Positions 7,958 to 16,693 are shown, numbered from the stretch's first letter. The stretch is DNA of 64,000 nt from Thalassospira profundimaris (GCF_003326755.1 NZ_JPWH01000001.1:428227-492226), one strand, 5' to 3'. Translations and numbers: made by a program. The notes: a model not told the origin generated them from the sequence alone.

Positions 7958-10900
7958 ATGAAAATTTCAGCCACTTTATTGCTGTTATCCACGACGGCAC
8001 TTGTTTCTTTGGTGTCGATTTCTGACGTCCACGCAGAAGAGAGCCGATGGGCTGGCACAAATGGTACTCAGTTCAATGTGGACGCTAACTGGAGTAACGG
8101 GTTTACAGGCAAGGACCTGGTTATTGATGGCAACGATTTGGATGGAGAGGTTGTCGTCTTTGCCCCTAATACAGTGGTGACAGTCACTGTTGACAGCCAG
8201 TCTGGAAGCAATCCGAATTCGCTGGTTGTTCAAGGGGGCGCAAGGCTGGAAGCCGAGTCAAGCGATTCGCTGGTTCTTGGTTTGACAGATGGTGCGACAT
8301 CAAACATCACGATCACGGGAGCCGGAACCAAACTTCACACCACAAATGGTGATGTATTGATCGGGTCTGGAAATGGCGCGACCGGTATTCTGACTGTATC
8401 AGCCGGTGCGATTTATGATGCCGATTCTCTCGTGCGTGTTGGCTTTGGTGATGGCGCGCAGGGGACCATAACCTTTGATGCTGCAACATTTAACCTGGGG
8501 AGCTCGGGGCAGTTTCAAGTAGGTAGTGCCCAAACAGGTGCAGTAACAGGTACTGCAAATTTCAATAATGGCTCAACTGCGACACTGGATGGGGGGACTT
8601 CTATTGGTACCAAGTCCTCAAACACCGGTACGCTCAATGTTTCAAGTGGTTCGTCGCTGACGGCCAATGGTTACTTTATTGCCGGGGTCTATGAAGGTTC
8701 GACCGGGACGGTTACGGTCAGCGGTACAAATTCGACAGCCACCCTGAAGGATGAAATTTATTTTGGTTATCAGGGGAGCGGTACGCTCGAAATTAAGGAA
8801 GCTGGTGCTGTTACCGCGACAAAAACGGTTTATGTGGGGCATGACACGACAGCAAACGGTACGTTGACGGTTGACGGCGAAAGCTCTTCCTTAACGGCGA
8901 ATTCTGATGTCATCCTTGGCGAACGTGGTACGGCTTCAATGACTGTATCGGATCAGGCCACGGCCTCGATTGATGGTACTTTGTCTGTTGGCTCCGGTTT
9001 TTACCGTGACAAGGATGATACCAGCCAGACGTCAACCAACTCGACGGCAACCGGCGATCTGACCGTTAAAAGCAACGGGGTTCTGAACGTTAAGACCGGT
9101 CTTTATGTCGGGGATCATGCGACCGGCACCCTGACACTGGCCAGTGGCGGCACCGTGAGTGTGAATAACGGTACTGGTACTCTTGATATTGCCAGGTCCT
9201 CTGGTTCCACCGGCACCCTGATTATTGGCGCTGCGGCCGGAAGTGGGGCTGCGGCGGCGGGCACATTGAATGCGACCAATGTTGCCTTTGGCTCAGAGCT
9301 TACGGGGTCACAAACCAGCACCGGCAAGATCGTATTTAACATTACCGATACGGATTACACCTTTGCTTCCAACATCATCGGGGCCGGTGCTGTTGAGCAA
9401 TATGCAGGCACTGTTAAATTAACCGGAACATCAAACTATACAGGTGCGACCACCATACATGGTGGTACGCTGAATGTTGCTGGCACCGTTGCCTCATCTG
9501 CTGTCTCCGTTCAGGGGGACAGTGCGGCTGCGACGCTGATTCTTCGCGATGGCAACACCCTGAATGTTAATAGTGGTGGTGGCACCGGTAACGGCACCGT
9601 TGATATTGCCAAATCTGCCGATTCCACCGGCACCCTGATTATTGGTGCCGCCGCCGGAAGCGAGGCTGCTGCTGCGGGCACATTGAATGCGGCCACGGTT
9701 GCCTTTGGCTCAGAGCTTACGGGCTCACAAACCAGCACCGGCAAGATCGTATTTAACATTACCAATACGGATTACACGTTTGGATCCAACATCACCGGTG
9801 CCGGTAGCGTAGATATCGAGGCCGGGACGGTGAACCTGACGGGTACGTCCTCGACCTATACAGGGGCGACCACGGTTAATGGTGGCACGCTGAATATTGC
9901 GGGTTCCATTGCCTCTGTCGTTGCCATCAATAACGGCGCATTCTTGACGGGTAATGGCACTATTGGCGGGCTGTCGGTTAATTCCGGTGGTACGGTCAGC
10001 CCTGGCGGGAACACCATTCAAACCCTGAATGTTTCGGGGGATACCACGTTTAAAAGTGGGTCGGTTTATGTTGTGCAGGTCGATGATACCTCCAGTGACG
10101 CGATTAGCATTACCGGCGGTGCCACCATTGAAAACAATGCAACGGTGAGGCTGTCGGCATTGAATGGTGACAATTCCACGATTGCGGTGGACAAGAAATA
10201 CACCATTGTTTCAACCACAACCGGCGTCACCGGGGAGTTTAACCGCATCAGCAAGTATTCTGCCTATTTGCAGGATGAACTGACCTATGACGACGATCAT
10301 GTTTACCTGACGCGGACCCGTAACGGTCAGGCGCTGGCGGTGCAGACGACCACGCCGAACGAAGGGTCCACGGCAGGCGGGGTTGACAGCCTGAGTAATG
10401 GGAACGCCCTTTATGATGCGGTTGTACAGTTGCAGCCGGGTCAAACAGCTGCTGCTTTTGACCAGCTTTCGGGCGAAGTTCATGCCTCGACGGTTTCAAC
10501 GATTGTGACCAATGCCGGCATGTCACGGGCGGCGGTGAATAATCGTATCCGGGATTCGTTTTCGGGTGGTGGTGTGAATTCGGCACCCCTGGTTGCCTCG
10601 AATGAAGACAATATGGACGGCTTGCTGGGCAAGGAGAAAACGACCCAGGCCTGGATGAGCAATTTTGGCAGTTGGAGCCGGACGTCAGGCGGAAGCCAGG
10701 CCCATGATACGACCACCCGTGGCGGTGGTTTCATGATTGGTGTGGATACGCAGGTGCTTGATGACTGGCGCTTTGGCGTGGCGACGGGTTTTGGCCGGGA
10801 TTCGATCCAGGACAAGAATGTGTCCTCCAGTGCGATGGTTGACAGTTATTATCTGGCGGCTTACGGCGGTACCGAGATCCAGGCAACTTCGTTGCGTTTT

Positions 10901-11467
10901 GGGGCGTTGCATGCTTTCCAGAAAATTGATGCCAAACGGTCGGTTGCTTTTGCCGGTTTTACCGATAACCTGACGTCAGATTATGATGCCCAGACCACCC
11001 AGCTTTTTGCCGAGGGGGCGTTGCGCATCAAACATCAGGAATCGCGCTTTGAGCCGTATCTGAACCTTGCCGTTGTTCATTCCAAAGTGGATGGTTTTCA
11101 GGAAAAGGGTGGGGCTGCTGCCCTGACATCCAGCTCGCAAACCGACAATCAGTTGTTTAGTACGCTTGGTTTGCGCTTTGGGCATGATCTGGCAATTGAT
11201 AGCTGGGGACTTTCTGGCGAACTGAAGGCCGGTTTGGGCTGGCGTCATGCTTATGGTGACATGTCGCAGGATGCGACCGTGTCATTTAGCGGTTCAGACA
11301 GCTTTACGGTCAGCAGTGCGGCGGATTCCCGCGACAGTGCGGTGCTGGAGGCCGGGGTTGGCGTTGATGTTGCCCAGGATACGACCGTGTCCCTGAATTA
11401 TAATGGCGATTTCAGCAAAGATACCCGTGAAAACACCTTGTCGGCAAAGCTGGCAGTCAAGTTCTGA
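7958..11467 (+). CDS. Autotransporter (type Va) with repeat-rich passenger
   Basis: 1169 residues. Signal peptide about 1-26 ending VHA before EESRW. The N-terminal passenger (about 100-420) is built of short Thr/Gly beta repeats such as GTGILTVSAGA and GTLNVSSGSSL, as in T5SS-associated repeats. Residues about 405-650 carry two copies of a ~104-residue unit with TGATTxxGGTLNxAG, the autotransporter-associated beta-strand motif. The C-terminal ~300 residues form the outer-membrane beta-barrel (from about 870, AWMSNFGSWSRTSGG) and end in Phe, LSAKLAVKF. No protease or lipase triad was seen, so an adhesive or surface-layer role is inference. The start has GGGGATCGGA upstream. Confidence 0.9.
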   Translation: MKISATLLLLSTTALVSLVSISDVHAEESRWAGTNGTQFNVDANWSNGFTGKDLVIDGNDLDGEVVVFAPNTVVTVTVDSQSGSNPNSLVVQGGARLEAESSDSLVLGLTDGATSNITITGAGTKLHTTNGDVLIGSGNGATGILTVSAGAIYDADSLVRVGFGDGAQGTITFDAATFNLGSSGQFQVGSAQTGAVTGTANFNNGSTATLDGGTSIGTKSSNTGTLNVSSGSSLTANGYFIAGVYEGSTGTVTVSGTNSTATLKDEIYFGYQGSGTLEIKEAGAVTATKTVYVGHDTTANGTLTVDGESSSLTANSDVILGERGTASMTVSDQATASIDGTLSVGSGFYRDKDDTSQTSTNSTATGDLTVKSNGVLNVKTGLYVGDHATGTLTLASGGTVSVNNGTGTLDIARSSGSTGTLIIGAAAGSGAAAAGTLNATNVAFGSELTGSQTSTGKIVFNITDTDYTFASNIIGAGAVEQYAGTVKLTGTSNYTGATTIHGGTLNVAGTVASSAVSVQGDSAAATLILRDGNTLNVNSGGGTGNGTVDIAKSADSTGTLIIGAAAGSEAAAAGTLNAATVAFGSELTGSQTSTGKIVFNITNTDYTFGSNITGAGSVDIEAGTVNLTGTSSTYTGATTVNGGTLNIAGSIASVVAINNGAFLTGNGTIGGLSVNSGGTVSPGGNTIQTLNVSGDTTFKSGSVYVVQVDDTSSDAISITGGATIENNATVRLSALNGDNSTIAVDKKYTIVSTTTGVTGEFNRISKYSAYLQDELTYDDDHVYLTRTRNGQALAVQTTTPNEGSTAGGVDSLSNGNALYDAVVQLQPGQTAAAFDQLSGEVHASTVSTIVTNAGMSRAAVNNRIRDSFSGGGVNSAPLVASNEDNMDGLLGKEKTTQAWMSNFGSWSRTSGGSQAHDTTTRGGGFMIGVDTQVLDDWRFGVATGFGRDSIQDKNVSSSAMVDSYYLAAYGGTEIQATSLRFGALHAFQKIDAKRSVAFAGFTDNLTSDYDAQTTQLFAEGALRIKHQESRFEPYLNLAVVHSKVDGFQEKGGAAALTSSSQTDNQLFSTLGLRFGHDLAIDSWGLSGELKAGLGWRHAYGDMSQDATVSFSGSDSFTVSSAADSRDSAVLEAGVGVDVAQDTTVSLNYNGDFSKDTRENTLSAKLAVKF
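9184..9492 (+). repeat. Internal duplication, copy 1, in autotransporter passenger
   Basis: About 309 bp, largely identical to 9601-9912 at an offset of 417 bp (139 codons). The most conserved block encodes FGSELTGSQTSTGKIVFNIT in both copies. Confidence 0.85.
9601..9912 (+). repeat. Internal duplication, copy 2, in autotransporter passenger
   Basis: About 312 bp; it has one extra codon relative to copy 1 (TSSTYTG versus TSNYTG). The offset of 139 codons keeps the reading frame. Confidence 0.85.
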
Positions 11468-11535
11468 TCTTTAGGTTGGAATTGGTATGTGCCGGCGGTG
11501 CCTGCACACATCTTTTTGACATATGATGATCGTCA

Positions 11536-11570
11536 CAAAGTCCCCGCCAGTTGCGGGGACTTTGCTCTTT
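11536..11570 (+). terminator. Rho-independent terminator after autotransporter
   Basis: Stem CAAAGTCCCCGC (11536-11547) pairs with GCGGGGACTTTG (11553-11564) across a 5-base loop, followed by a T-rich stretch. Confidence 0.85.
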
Positions 11571-11580
11571 TGGGTTGGGT

Positions 11581-12375
11581 TCAGGCCGGGGCGCATCCGG
11601 CCAGCACGTCAATATGACGGGTGATAGCATCAAGCTCTGCCGGTTTGGACAGGCGATGATCGCCCGATTTGATGAACTGTATTTCAACATCCTGGCTTGA
11701 AAGTTTTTCGGCCAGTTTCAGCGCGGTTTGCCAGGGCACATCGGCATCCTCAATGCCCTGAACCAGACGCACGGGAATGTTCAGGTTGATGGTGTCGCGT
11801 AGTAACAGGTGCTCTCGGCCATCCTCGATCAGGGCACGGGTGATGGTATAGGGATCGTCACCATACTCGGTCGGTTCGATCAGCGCCCCCTGTTCCTCGA
11901 TGGTTCGTTTTTGCGACTCCGAAAACTGCGCCCACATCAGATCCTCGGTAAAATCCGGGGCGGCGGCAACGCCAACCAGGCCGGTAACACGATCCGGGCG
12001 GGCCAGGGCCGCAAGCAGGCTGATCCAGCCGCCCATCGAGGAGCCGACAAGAATTTGGGGTCCGGTTGCAACCCCGTCAAGAACAGCAAGGGCATCCTGC
12101 GTCCATTGTCCAATGGTGCCATCGGAAAATTTGCCCGATGATTGTCCGTGACCGGAATAGTCAAAGCGGGTATAAGCCAGGCCGCGCCGGACACAATGTT
12201 GCTCCAGATGTGTTGCCTTGGTGCCTGTCATGTCGGACATGAAACCGCCAAAAAACAGGATGCCGGGCTTTTGATCATTTGGGGCTGTTGCCTGCTTGCG
12301 GGGGATCGTGTGGTATGCGATTTTTGATCCGTCAGGCCGGTCAAGAAACATGGGTTCAGGCATGTCATAAGTCAT
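11581..12375 (-). CDS. Alpha/beta hydrolase (ABHD10-like)
   Basis: 264 residues of alpha/beta-hydrolase fold. The nucleophile is Ser113 in GSSMGG, the acid is probably Asp210 or Asp212 in GIEDADVP, and the His is His240 in GDHRLS. The early FDYSGHGQSSG loop is typical of the group that includes ABHD10 thioesterases. There is no signal peptide. It is transcribed alone, convergent with the autotransporter and divergent from the glycosyltransferases. The substrate cannot be told from sequence. A second ATG at 12363 is possible. Confidence 0.85.
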   Translation of the reverse strand: MTYDMPEPMFLDRPDGSKIAYHTIPRKQATAPNDQKPGILFFGGFMSDMTGTKATHLEQHCVRRGLAYTRFDYSGHGQSSGKFSDGTIGQWTQDALAVLDGVATGPQILVGSSMGGWISLLAALARPDRVTGLVGVAAAPDFTEDLMWAQFSESQKRTIEEQGALIEPTEYGDDPYTITRALIEDGREHLLLRDTINLNIPVRLVQGIEDADVPWQTALKLAEKLSSQDVEIQFIKSGDHRLSKPAELDAITRHIDVLAGCAPA

Positions 12376-12414
12376 CTGGGCACGAAATCCTGGATGCTGA
12401 ATGGTTAAGGTTGG

Positions 12415-13650
12415 ATGAGCGCGTCACAAAACGAGACACAGGCAGTCTATCGCCCCGGGCGGCAGACGCAAGGTTCGGACTTCCGTCCGGCGGTAATCCT
12501 TCAGGTTCTGCCCGAACTGGAAACAGGTGGCGTGGAACGTGGAACGGTTGATATTGCCAAAGCCATTGTCGAGGGCGGGGGTGTGGCCCTGGTGGCATCC
12601 CAGGGCGGACGGCTGGAGCGCGAACTTGAACGGGTTGGTGCCCGCCATATCACCCTGCCGCTTAAATCCAAAAACCTTTTGACCATGCGCCAGAATGGCC
12701 GCCTGCTGGCCGATCTGATCGGCGCGGAAGGGGTGGATATTGTCCATGCCCGCTCGCGTGCTCCGGCCTGGAGTGCCCGCTGGGCGGCGCGCCATATGAA
12801 GGTGCCGTTTGTCACCACATTTCATGGCACCTATTCGGGTTATACCAACCCGTTCAAGCGATATTACAATTCCGTCATGACGATGGGTGACCAGGTGATT
12901 GCCGTCTCGGAATTTATCGCCAGCCATATTCGCAAATATTACAAGATCGACGAAGAACGCCTTAATGTGGTGCCGCGCGGCACCAATGTGGATTTGTTCA
13001 ACCCGGAAAATGTCAGCCAGGAACGTTTGATCGCGCTTTCAACCCAGTGGCGGCTGAATGGCGATGAATATGTCATTATGCTGCCCGGCCGGTTGACCCG
13101 CTGGAAAGGCCAGACTTTTCTGATCAGGGCGATTCCCGCCATGCTTGAGGAAATCGGCCATCGCAATGTGCGCTGCCTGCTGGTGGGGTCGGACCAGGGG
13201 CGGTCGGCCTATCGGGAAGAGCTGATTGAACTGAGCCGCAGCCTGGGCCTGCAGGATATTGTTCATATCGTCGATCATTGCAACGATATGCCCGCGGCCT
13301 ATATGCTGGCAAATGTTGTTGTGTGTCCGTCGCTGGACCCCGAGGCCTTTGGCCGTGTGCCCACCGAAGGACAGGCGATGGGACGGCCGATTGTGGCAAC
13401 CGCACATGGCGGGGCGACGGAAACGGTGCTGCCCGGGGAAACCGGCTGGCTGGTGGCCCCAAATGAAGTCCCGCAGTTGTCGCACGCGCTGGCCCAGGTG
13501 CTGAAACTGAGTCCGGAACGGCGCGAGGCCATTGCCCTTAAGGGGCGGCAACATGTGATCGATAAATTCTCCCTGACCCAGATGGCGGAACAGACTCTGG
13601 CGGTTTATGAAAAAGCCCTGCGGCGCATCGCCAGGAATAATGCGGCATGA
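12415..13650 (+). CDS. GT4 family glycosyltransferase
   Basis: 411 residues, GT-B fold. The N-terminal domain has ETGGVERGTVDIAKA and TFHGTY; the C-terminal nucleotide-sugar domain has LPGRLTRWKGQ (from 223), the E(x7)E pair Glu310/Glu318 and GGATETVLPGETGWLV. The ATG at 12415 follows an AAGG at suitable spacing. It overlaps the downstream GT9 gene by ATGA, so the two enzymes probably act on one glycan, most likely lipopolysaccharide core. Donor and acceptor are unknown. Confidence 0.9.
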   Translation: MSASQNETQAVYRPGRQTQGSDFRPAVILQVLPELETGGVERGTVDIAKAIVEGGGVALVASQGGRLERELERVGARHITLPLKSKNLLTMRQNGRLLADLIGAEGVDIVHARSRAPAWSARWAARHMKVPFVTTFHGTYSGYTNPFKRYYNSVMTMGDQVIAVSEFIASHIRKYYKIDEERLNVVPRGTNVDLFNPENVSQERLIALSTQWRLNGDEYVIMLPGRLTRWKGQTFLIRAIPAMLEEIGHRNVRCLLVGSDQGRSAYREELIELSRSLGLQDIVHIVDHCNDMPAAYMLANVVVCPSLDPEAFGRVPTEGQAMGRPIVATAHGGATETVLPGETGWLVAPNEVPQLSHALAQVLKLSPERREAIALKGRQHVIDKFSLTQMAEQTLAVYEKALRRIARNNAA

Positions 13651-14657
13651 CAGAAAATAAAATGGAACCGTTTGGTGCGGAAATGGCTGTTGGCGGGGAT
13701 GATCCGGTCAAACAGCAGCGAATTTTGGTGATCAAACTCAGTGCGCTGGGGGATGTTGTGATGGCAACCGGCCCCTTTGCGGCCATTCGCCGGGCTCACC
13801 CCGATGCACATATTACTTTGCTGACAACCAAACTTTATGTCGATCTGGCAAAATCGACCGGGTGCTTCGATGCTATCGCGGTGGATCGTCGGCCCAAGCT
13901 GACGCAGTTTGCCGATCTGATGGCACTGCGCCGCTTTCTGCGTGCCGGTGAATTTGATCGCGTTTATGACTTGCAAACGTCAGATCGCAGCACATTTTAT
14001 TACCGGCTGTTCTGGCCGGGCAAGGCACCGGAATGGTCCGGGATCGCGTGGGGATGCTCGCATCCGCACAAGCATCCCGACCGGCATAAAATGCACACCA
14101 TCGACCGGCATATTGACCAGTTGGCAGGTATGGGCATTACCGATATTCCCCTGCCCTTTATCAATGCGCCAAAGGCCGACCTGGATCGTTTCGGTATCAA
14201 AACACCCTATGTGCTGATTTGCCCCGGCGGTTCGCCGCATCGCCCGGAAAAACGCTGGCCTGCCGAACGGTTTGGCCTGTTGGCCAAAATGCTGGCGGAT
14301 TACCGGTTAACCCCGGTTTTGATCGGCACGGACAAGGAAGCCGATGTTCTGGACCGGATCAGCAATATGTGCCCGCGGGCACGGAACCTGATGGGAAAAA
14401 CCGATTTCCTGGAAATTGCCAGCCTGGCACAGGGGGCGGTGTTGGCGATTGGCAATGATACCGGACCGATGCACTTGGCCGCAGCGGCCGGGGCCCCGAC
14501 GATTGTGCTGTTTTCCGACGCATCGAATCCGGCGCAATGTGCCCCGCGTGGACATGGCAGGGATGCGGTCAGCATTATTCAGCAGCCCGATTTGCGCAAT
14601 TTGCCGATTACCCGGGTGTTTGAGGTCATTCGCCAGCGATTGAACCTGGAAGACTAG
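13647..14657 (+). CDS. GT9 (heptosyltransferase-family) glycosyltransferase
   Basis: 336 residues of the ADP-heptose:LPS heptosyltransferase family (GT9). The first domain starts ILVIKLSALGDVVMATGPFAAIRRAHP; the second has CPGGSPHRPEKRWPAERF and the donor-binding AIGNDTGPMHLAAAAGAPTI. It is coupled to the GT4 gene. The 25-residue N-terminal extension before the first strand may be non-functional. Membership in LPS core assembly is inferred from the family, and whether heptose is the donor is not shown. Confidence 0.9.
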   Translation: MTENKMEPFGAEMAVGGDDPVKQQRILVIKLSALGDVVMATGPFAAIRRAHPDAHITLLTTKLYVDLAKSTGCFDAIAVDRRPKLTQFADLMALRRFLRAGEFDRVYDLQTSDRSTFYYRLFWPGKAPEWSGIAWGCSHPHKHPDRHKMHTIDRHIDQLAGMGITDIPLPFINAPKADLDRFGIKTPYVLICPGGSPHRPEKRWPAERFGLLAKMLADYRLTPVLIGTDKEADVLDRISNMCPRARNLMGKTDFLEIASLAQGAVLAIGNDTGPMHLAAAAGAPTIVLFSDASNPAQCAPRGHGRDAVSIIQQPDLRNLPITRVFEVIRQRLNLED

Positions 14658-14681
14658 GGGCTGAATACCGAACCAATGCAA

Positions 14682-14715
14682 AAGACAGGCCATTGAATTG
14701 CAATGGAACTGTCTT
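14682..14715 (+). terminator. Hairpin after glycosyltransferase pair (possible terminator)
   Basis: AAGACAG pairs with CTGTCTT and CCATTG with CAATGG around a 5-base loop. The T run after it is weak, so termination is uncertain. Confidence 0.45.
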
Positions 14716-14729
14716 ATGTTGTGAAATCA

Positions 14730-14757
14730 TTGCTTTCTGATATGCAGGCGATATGCT
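14730..14757 (+). promoter_or_regulatory. Candidate sigma-70 promoter for infC
   Basis: TTGCTT (14730-14735) and TATGCT (14752-14757) separated by 16 bp, which would give a leader of about 80 bases before infC. It is a call from consensus only. Confidence 0.35.
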
Positions 14758-14841
14758 AAATCAGTTTGCTACTGATGCTTTTGCGGGCATCGGGCAATTT
14801 TTGTTTGCCTTGTTATTTTTGACTGTCAGAGGAGATTCTCC

Positions 14842-15378
14842 ATAGCACGACCACGCAAACCGATGCAGCCGACCAAAGACGGTCCGCGCGTCAATCAGGA
14901 TATCAAAGCCCGTTCCATCTGTGTTGTTGACGCAGAAGGCAATTTGTCACAGCCGATTAGTGTTCGTGAAGGCATTGACATGGCGATGGAGGCTGGACTC
15001 GACCTCGTTGAAGTCGCCCCCAATGCCGAGCCGCCGGTTTGCAAGCTGATCGACTTTGGCAAATACAAATACGAACAGAGCAAGAAACAGAACGAAGCCA
15101 AAAAGAAGCAGAAGGTTATCGAGGTCAAGGAAATCAAACTGCGACCGAATATCGATATCCATGACTATAACGTCAAACTGCGGGCGGCTCAGAAGTTTCT
15201 TGGTGGTGGCGACAAGGTAAAAGTCACGCTGCGGTTCCGCGGCCGTGAAATGGCGCACCAGGATCTTGGCCTTGGCATGTTGCAGCGTTTTTCCGGCGAT
15301 CTGGAAGATCTGGCAAAACCGGAACTGATGCCAAAGATGGAAGGCCGGATTATGATTATGGTGCTGGCGCCGCGTTAA
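14842..15378 (+). CDS. infC: Translation initiation factor IF-3 (apparent ATA start codon)
   Basis: 178 residues if read from ATA at 14842. The only in-frame ATG, at 14863, lies 28 bases after the ribosome binding site AGAGGAG (14828-14834), whereas ATA is exactly 7 bases after it. Reading from ATA gives (M)ARPRKPMQPTKDGPRVN, like the N-termini of alphaproteobacterial IF-3. IF-3 binds the 30S subunit and rejects non-standard start codons, and infC in many bacteria uses AUU or another rare codon so that IF-3 represses itself. The protein has the linker with KKQNEAKKKQKV and the C-terminal KVTLRFRGREMAH. It is followed by a response regulator gene. Confidence 0.93.
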   Translation: MARPRKPMQPTKDGPRVNQDIKARSICVVDAEGNLSQPISVREGIDMAMEAGLDLVEVAPNAEPPVCKLIDFGKYKYEQSKKQNEAKKKQKVIEVKEIKLRPNIDIHDYNVKLRAAQKFLGGGDKVKVTLRFRGREMAHQDLGLGMLQRFSGDLEDLAKPELMPKMEGRIMIMVLAPR

Positions 15379-15414
15379 GACGCGGCGATACAGCCAAACC
15401 GGGAGGAGACACCG

Positions 15415-15819
15415 ATGGGAACAGGTCAGGAGCCTCTTGTTGTCGGAGTTGACGACGATGCCAAAAGCCTCGTTCTGCTGAGACGGATTGTCGAAAGCGG
15501 CGATTACCGTTTCATCGGTGTGTCTTCCGGGCATGAATTGTTAACCCTGCTGAAAACCGAGCGACCGCGCATTATTCTGATGGATGTGATGCTGCCGCAA
15601 ATGAACGGGTTTGAGGCCAGCCTTCGGGTCCGCACGACCTATCCGCAACTGCCTGCCGCCATTATCTATGTGACGGCCCGGCAAAGCGAGGAAGACTTGC
15701 GCGGGGGCATGGCCGCCGGGGGAAACGACTTTGTGCTCAAACCGGTAAACCGGGAAAAGCTGCTGAGCCGAATCGAAAAATGGCTGGGCAAAACCCATCT
15801 CATCAAAACCGCCGTTTAG
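15415..15819 (+). CDS. Single-domain response regulator (CheY-like REC)
   Basis: 134 residues, one receiver domain and no output domain. Acidic Asp13-15 (VDDDAKS), phosphoacceptor Asp57 in LMDVMLPQMNGFE, Thr87 in VTAR and Lys109 in VLKPV are all present, so it should be phosphorylatable. A strong GGGAGGAG ribosome binding site precedes the ATG. It lies between infC and rpmI, 36 bp after infC, and its stop codon is part of the following terminator stem-loop. There is no kinase next to it; the kinase at 21250-23319 lacks a partner regulator, but pairing them is speculation. Confidence 0.92.
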   Translation: MGTGQEPLVVGVDDDAKSLVLLRRIVESGDYRFIGVSSGHELLTLLKTERPRIILMDVMLPQMNGFEASLRVRTTYPQLPAAIIYVTARQSEEDLRGGMAAGGNDFVLKPVNREKLLSRIEKWLGKTHLIKTAV

Positions 15820-15831
15820 GCGGTTTTTTTG
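15805..15831 (+). terminator. Rho-independent terminator overlapping response regulator stop
   Basis: AAAACCGCC (15805-15813) pairs with GGCGGTTTT (15819-15827), with a 5-base loop and a T7 tract. The TAG stop (15817-15819) lies partly in the loop and partly in the stem. It separates infC-REC from rpmI-rplT. Confidence 0.88.
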
Positions 15832-15901
15832 TGGCTGGCGGCCATCCTGGGGGCTGTTTCGACGGCCCGGCCCGACATGGCAGGTTTGACTGAAAAGTTC
15901 C

Positions 15902-15930
15902 TTGAAAAAGCACGGGGTGGAGTCTATAAC
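15902..15930 (+). promoter_or_regulatory. Sigma-70 promoter for rpmI-rplT
   Basis: TTGAAA (15902-15907), 17-bp spacer, TATAAC (15925-15930), with a start site expected near 15937. It sits just after the terminator that ends infC-REC, so rpmI-rplT has its own promoter and a leader of about 100 bases. Confidence 0.65.
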
Positions 15931-15949
15931 CACCCGTCCCCAAAACAGG

Positions 15950-16039
15950 TGGTGAGGCTGGAGACGATTTAATCGTCTCGGGGCATGCCCAGCCGCCGAC
16001 GGGGATTTTCGTCAAATTGCTTTTTGCAAGGATAGAAAA
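15950..16039 (+). promoter_or_regulatory. Structured leader of rpmI-rplT (possible r-protein autoregulation)
   Basis: The leader has a perfect 8-bp hairpin, GAGACGAT/ATCGTCTC with loop TTA (15961-15979), enclosed by GGCTG/CAGCC. The palindrome GGGCATGCCC lies next to it. L20 represses its own operon through a leader in several bacteria. That this leader does so is inference. Confidence 0.4.
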
Positions 16040-16237
16040 ATGCCCAAGATGAAGACAAAATCGAGCGCTAAAAAACGCTTTAGCCTTACCGCCTCTGGCA
16101 AGGTCCGTCGTAATGTCGCGAACAAGCGTCACCTTCTGACGGCAAAACCGACGAAAATGAAGCGTCAGGCACGCGGCACGGAAATTCTGTGCGATGCTGA
16201 TGCACGTATCGTCAAAAAATTCCTGCCGTACGGCTAA
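16040..16237 (+). CDS. rpmI: 50S ribosomal protein L35
   Basis: 65 residues, highly basic, beginning [24 protein letters not shown], the characteristic L35 sequence, with an AAGGAT ribosome binding site. It is the first gene after the promoter at 15902 and is followed by rplT 19 bp downstream. It is a component of the large ribosomal subunit. Confidence 0.97.
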   Translation: MPKMKTKSSAKKRFSLTASGKVRRNVANKRHLLTAKPTKMKRQARGTEILCDADARIVKKFLPYG

Positions 16238-16256
16238 GGCTAAGGAGAGTTAAGAA

Positions 16257-16613
16257 ATGGCTCGTGTAAAAGGGGGCGTGTCGTCGCACGCTCGTCACCG
16301 CAAGGTTATCAAGGCTGCCAAGGGCTATCGCGGTCGCCGTAAAAACGCTTACCGTACTGCGGTTCAGGCTGTCGAAAAAGGTTTGCAATACGCATACCGC
16401 GACCGCCGCGCCAAAAAACGCCAGTTCCGCAGCCTGTGGATCCAGCGTATCAATGCCGGTGCCCGTGAAAACGGTCTGACCTATTCGCAGTTTATGAACG
16501 GCCTGAAAAAAGCAGGTGTCGAACTGGACCGCAAGGTTCTGGCCGACATCGCCGTGCGTGAACCGGAAGCCTTCAAGGCTTTGGTGAACCAGGCCCAGGC
16601 TGCGCTCGCCTGA
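16257..16613 (+). CDS. rplT: 50S ribosomal protein L20
   Basis: 118 residues, beginning [30 protein letters not shown], the signature of L20, with the second conserved part [25 protein letters not shown]20 binds 23S rRNA early in large-subunit assembly and in many bacteria represses its own operon. An AAGGAGAG ribosome binding site precedes the ATG. Confidence 0.97.
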   Translation: MARVKGGVSSHARHRKVIKAAKGYRGRRKNAYRTAVQAVEKGLQYAYRDRRAKKRQFRSLWIQRINAGARENGLTYSQFMNGLKKAGVELDRKVLADIAVREPEAFKALVNQAQAALA

Positions 16614-16660
16614 TAAACCTTTTTTAAAAAGGTTTTTACGGCATTGCCTGATTTATGTCG

Positions 16661-16693
16661 GGGGCGGCCAGTTTTGGCCGTCCCCGTTTTTTT
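16661..16693 (+). terminator. Rho-independent terminator between rplT and pheS
   Basis: GGGGCGGCCA pairs with TGGCCGTCCCC (one bulged base) around GTT, followed by a T run. A weaker A/T hairpin (about 16615-16637) directly follows rplT. pheS starts only about 50 bases later, so this may act as an attenuator for pheST. Confidence 0.7.

Noticed and set aside
14863-15378. infC annotated from the ATG at 14863
   Set aside because: The ribosome binding site is 28 bases away, whereas ATA at 14842 is at ideal spacing and extends the protein to the family's usual start.
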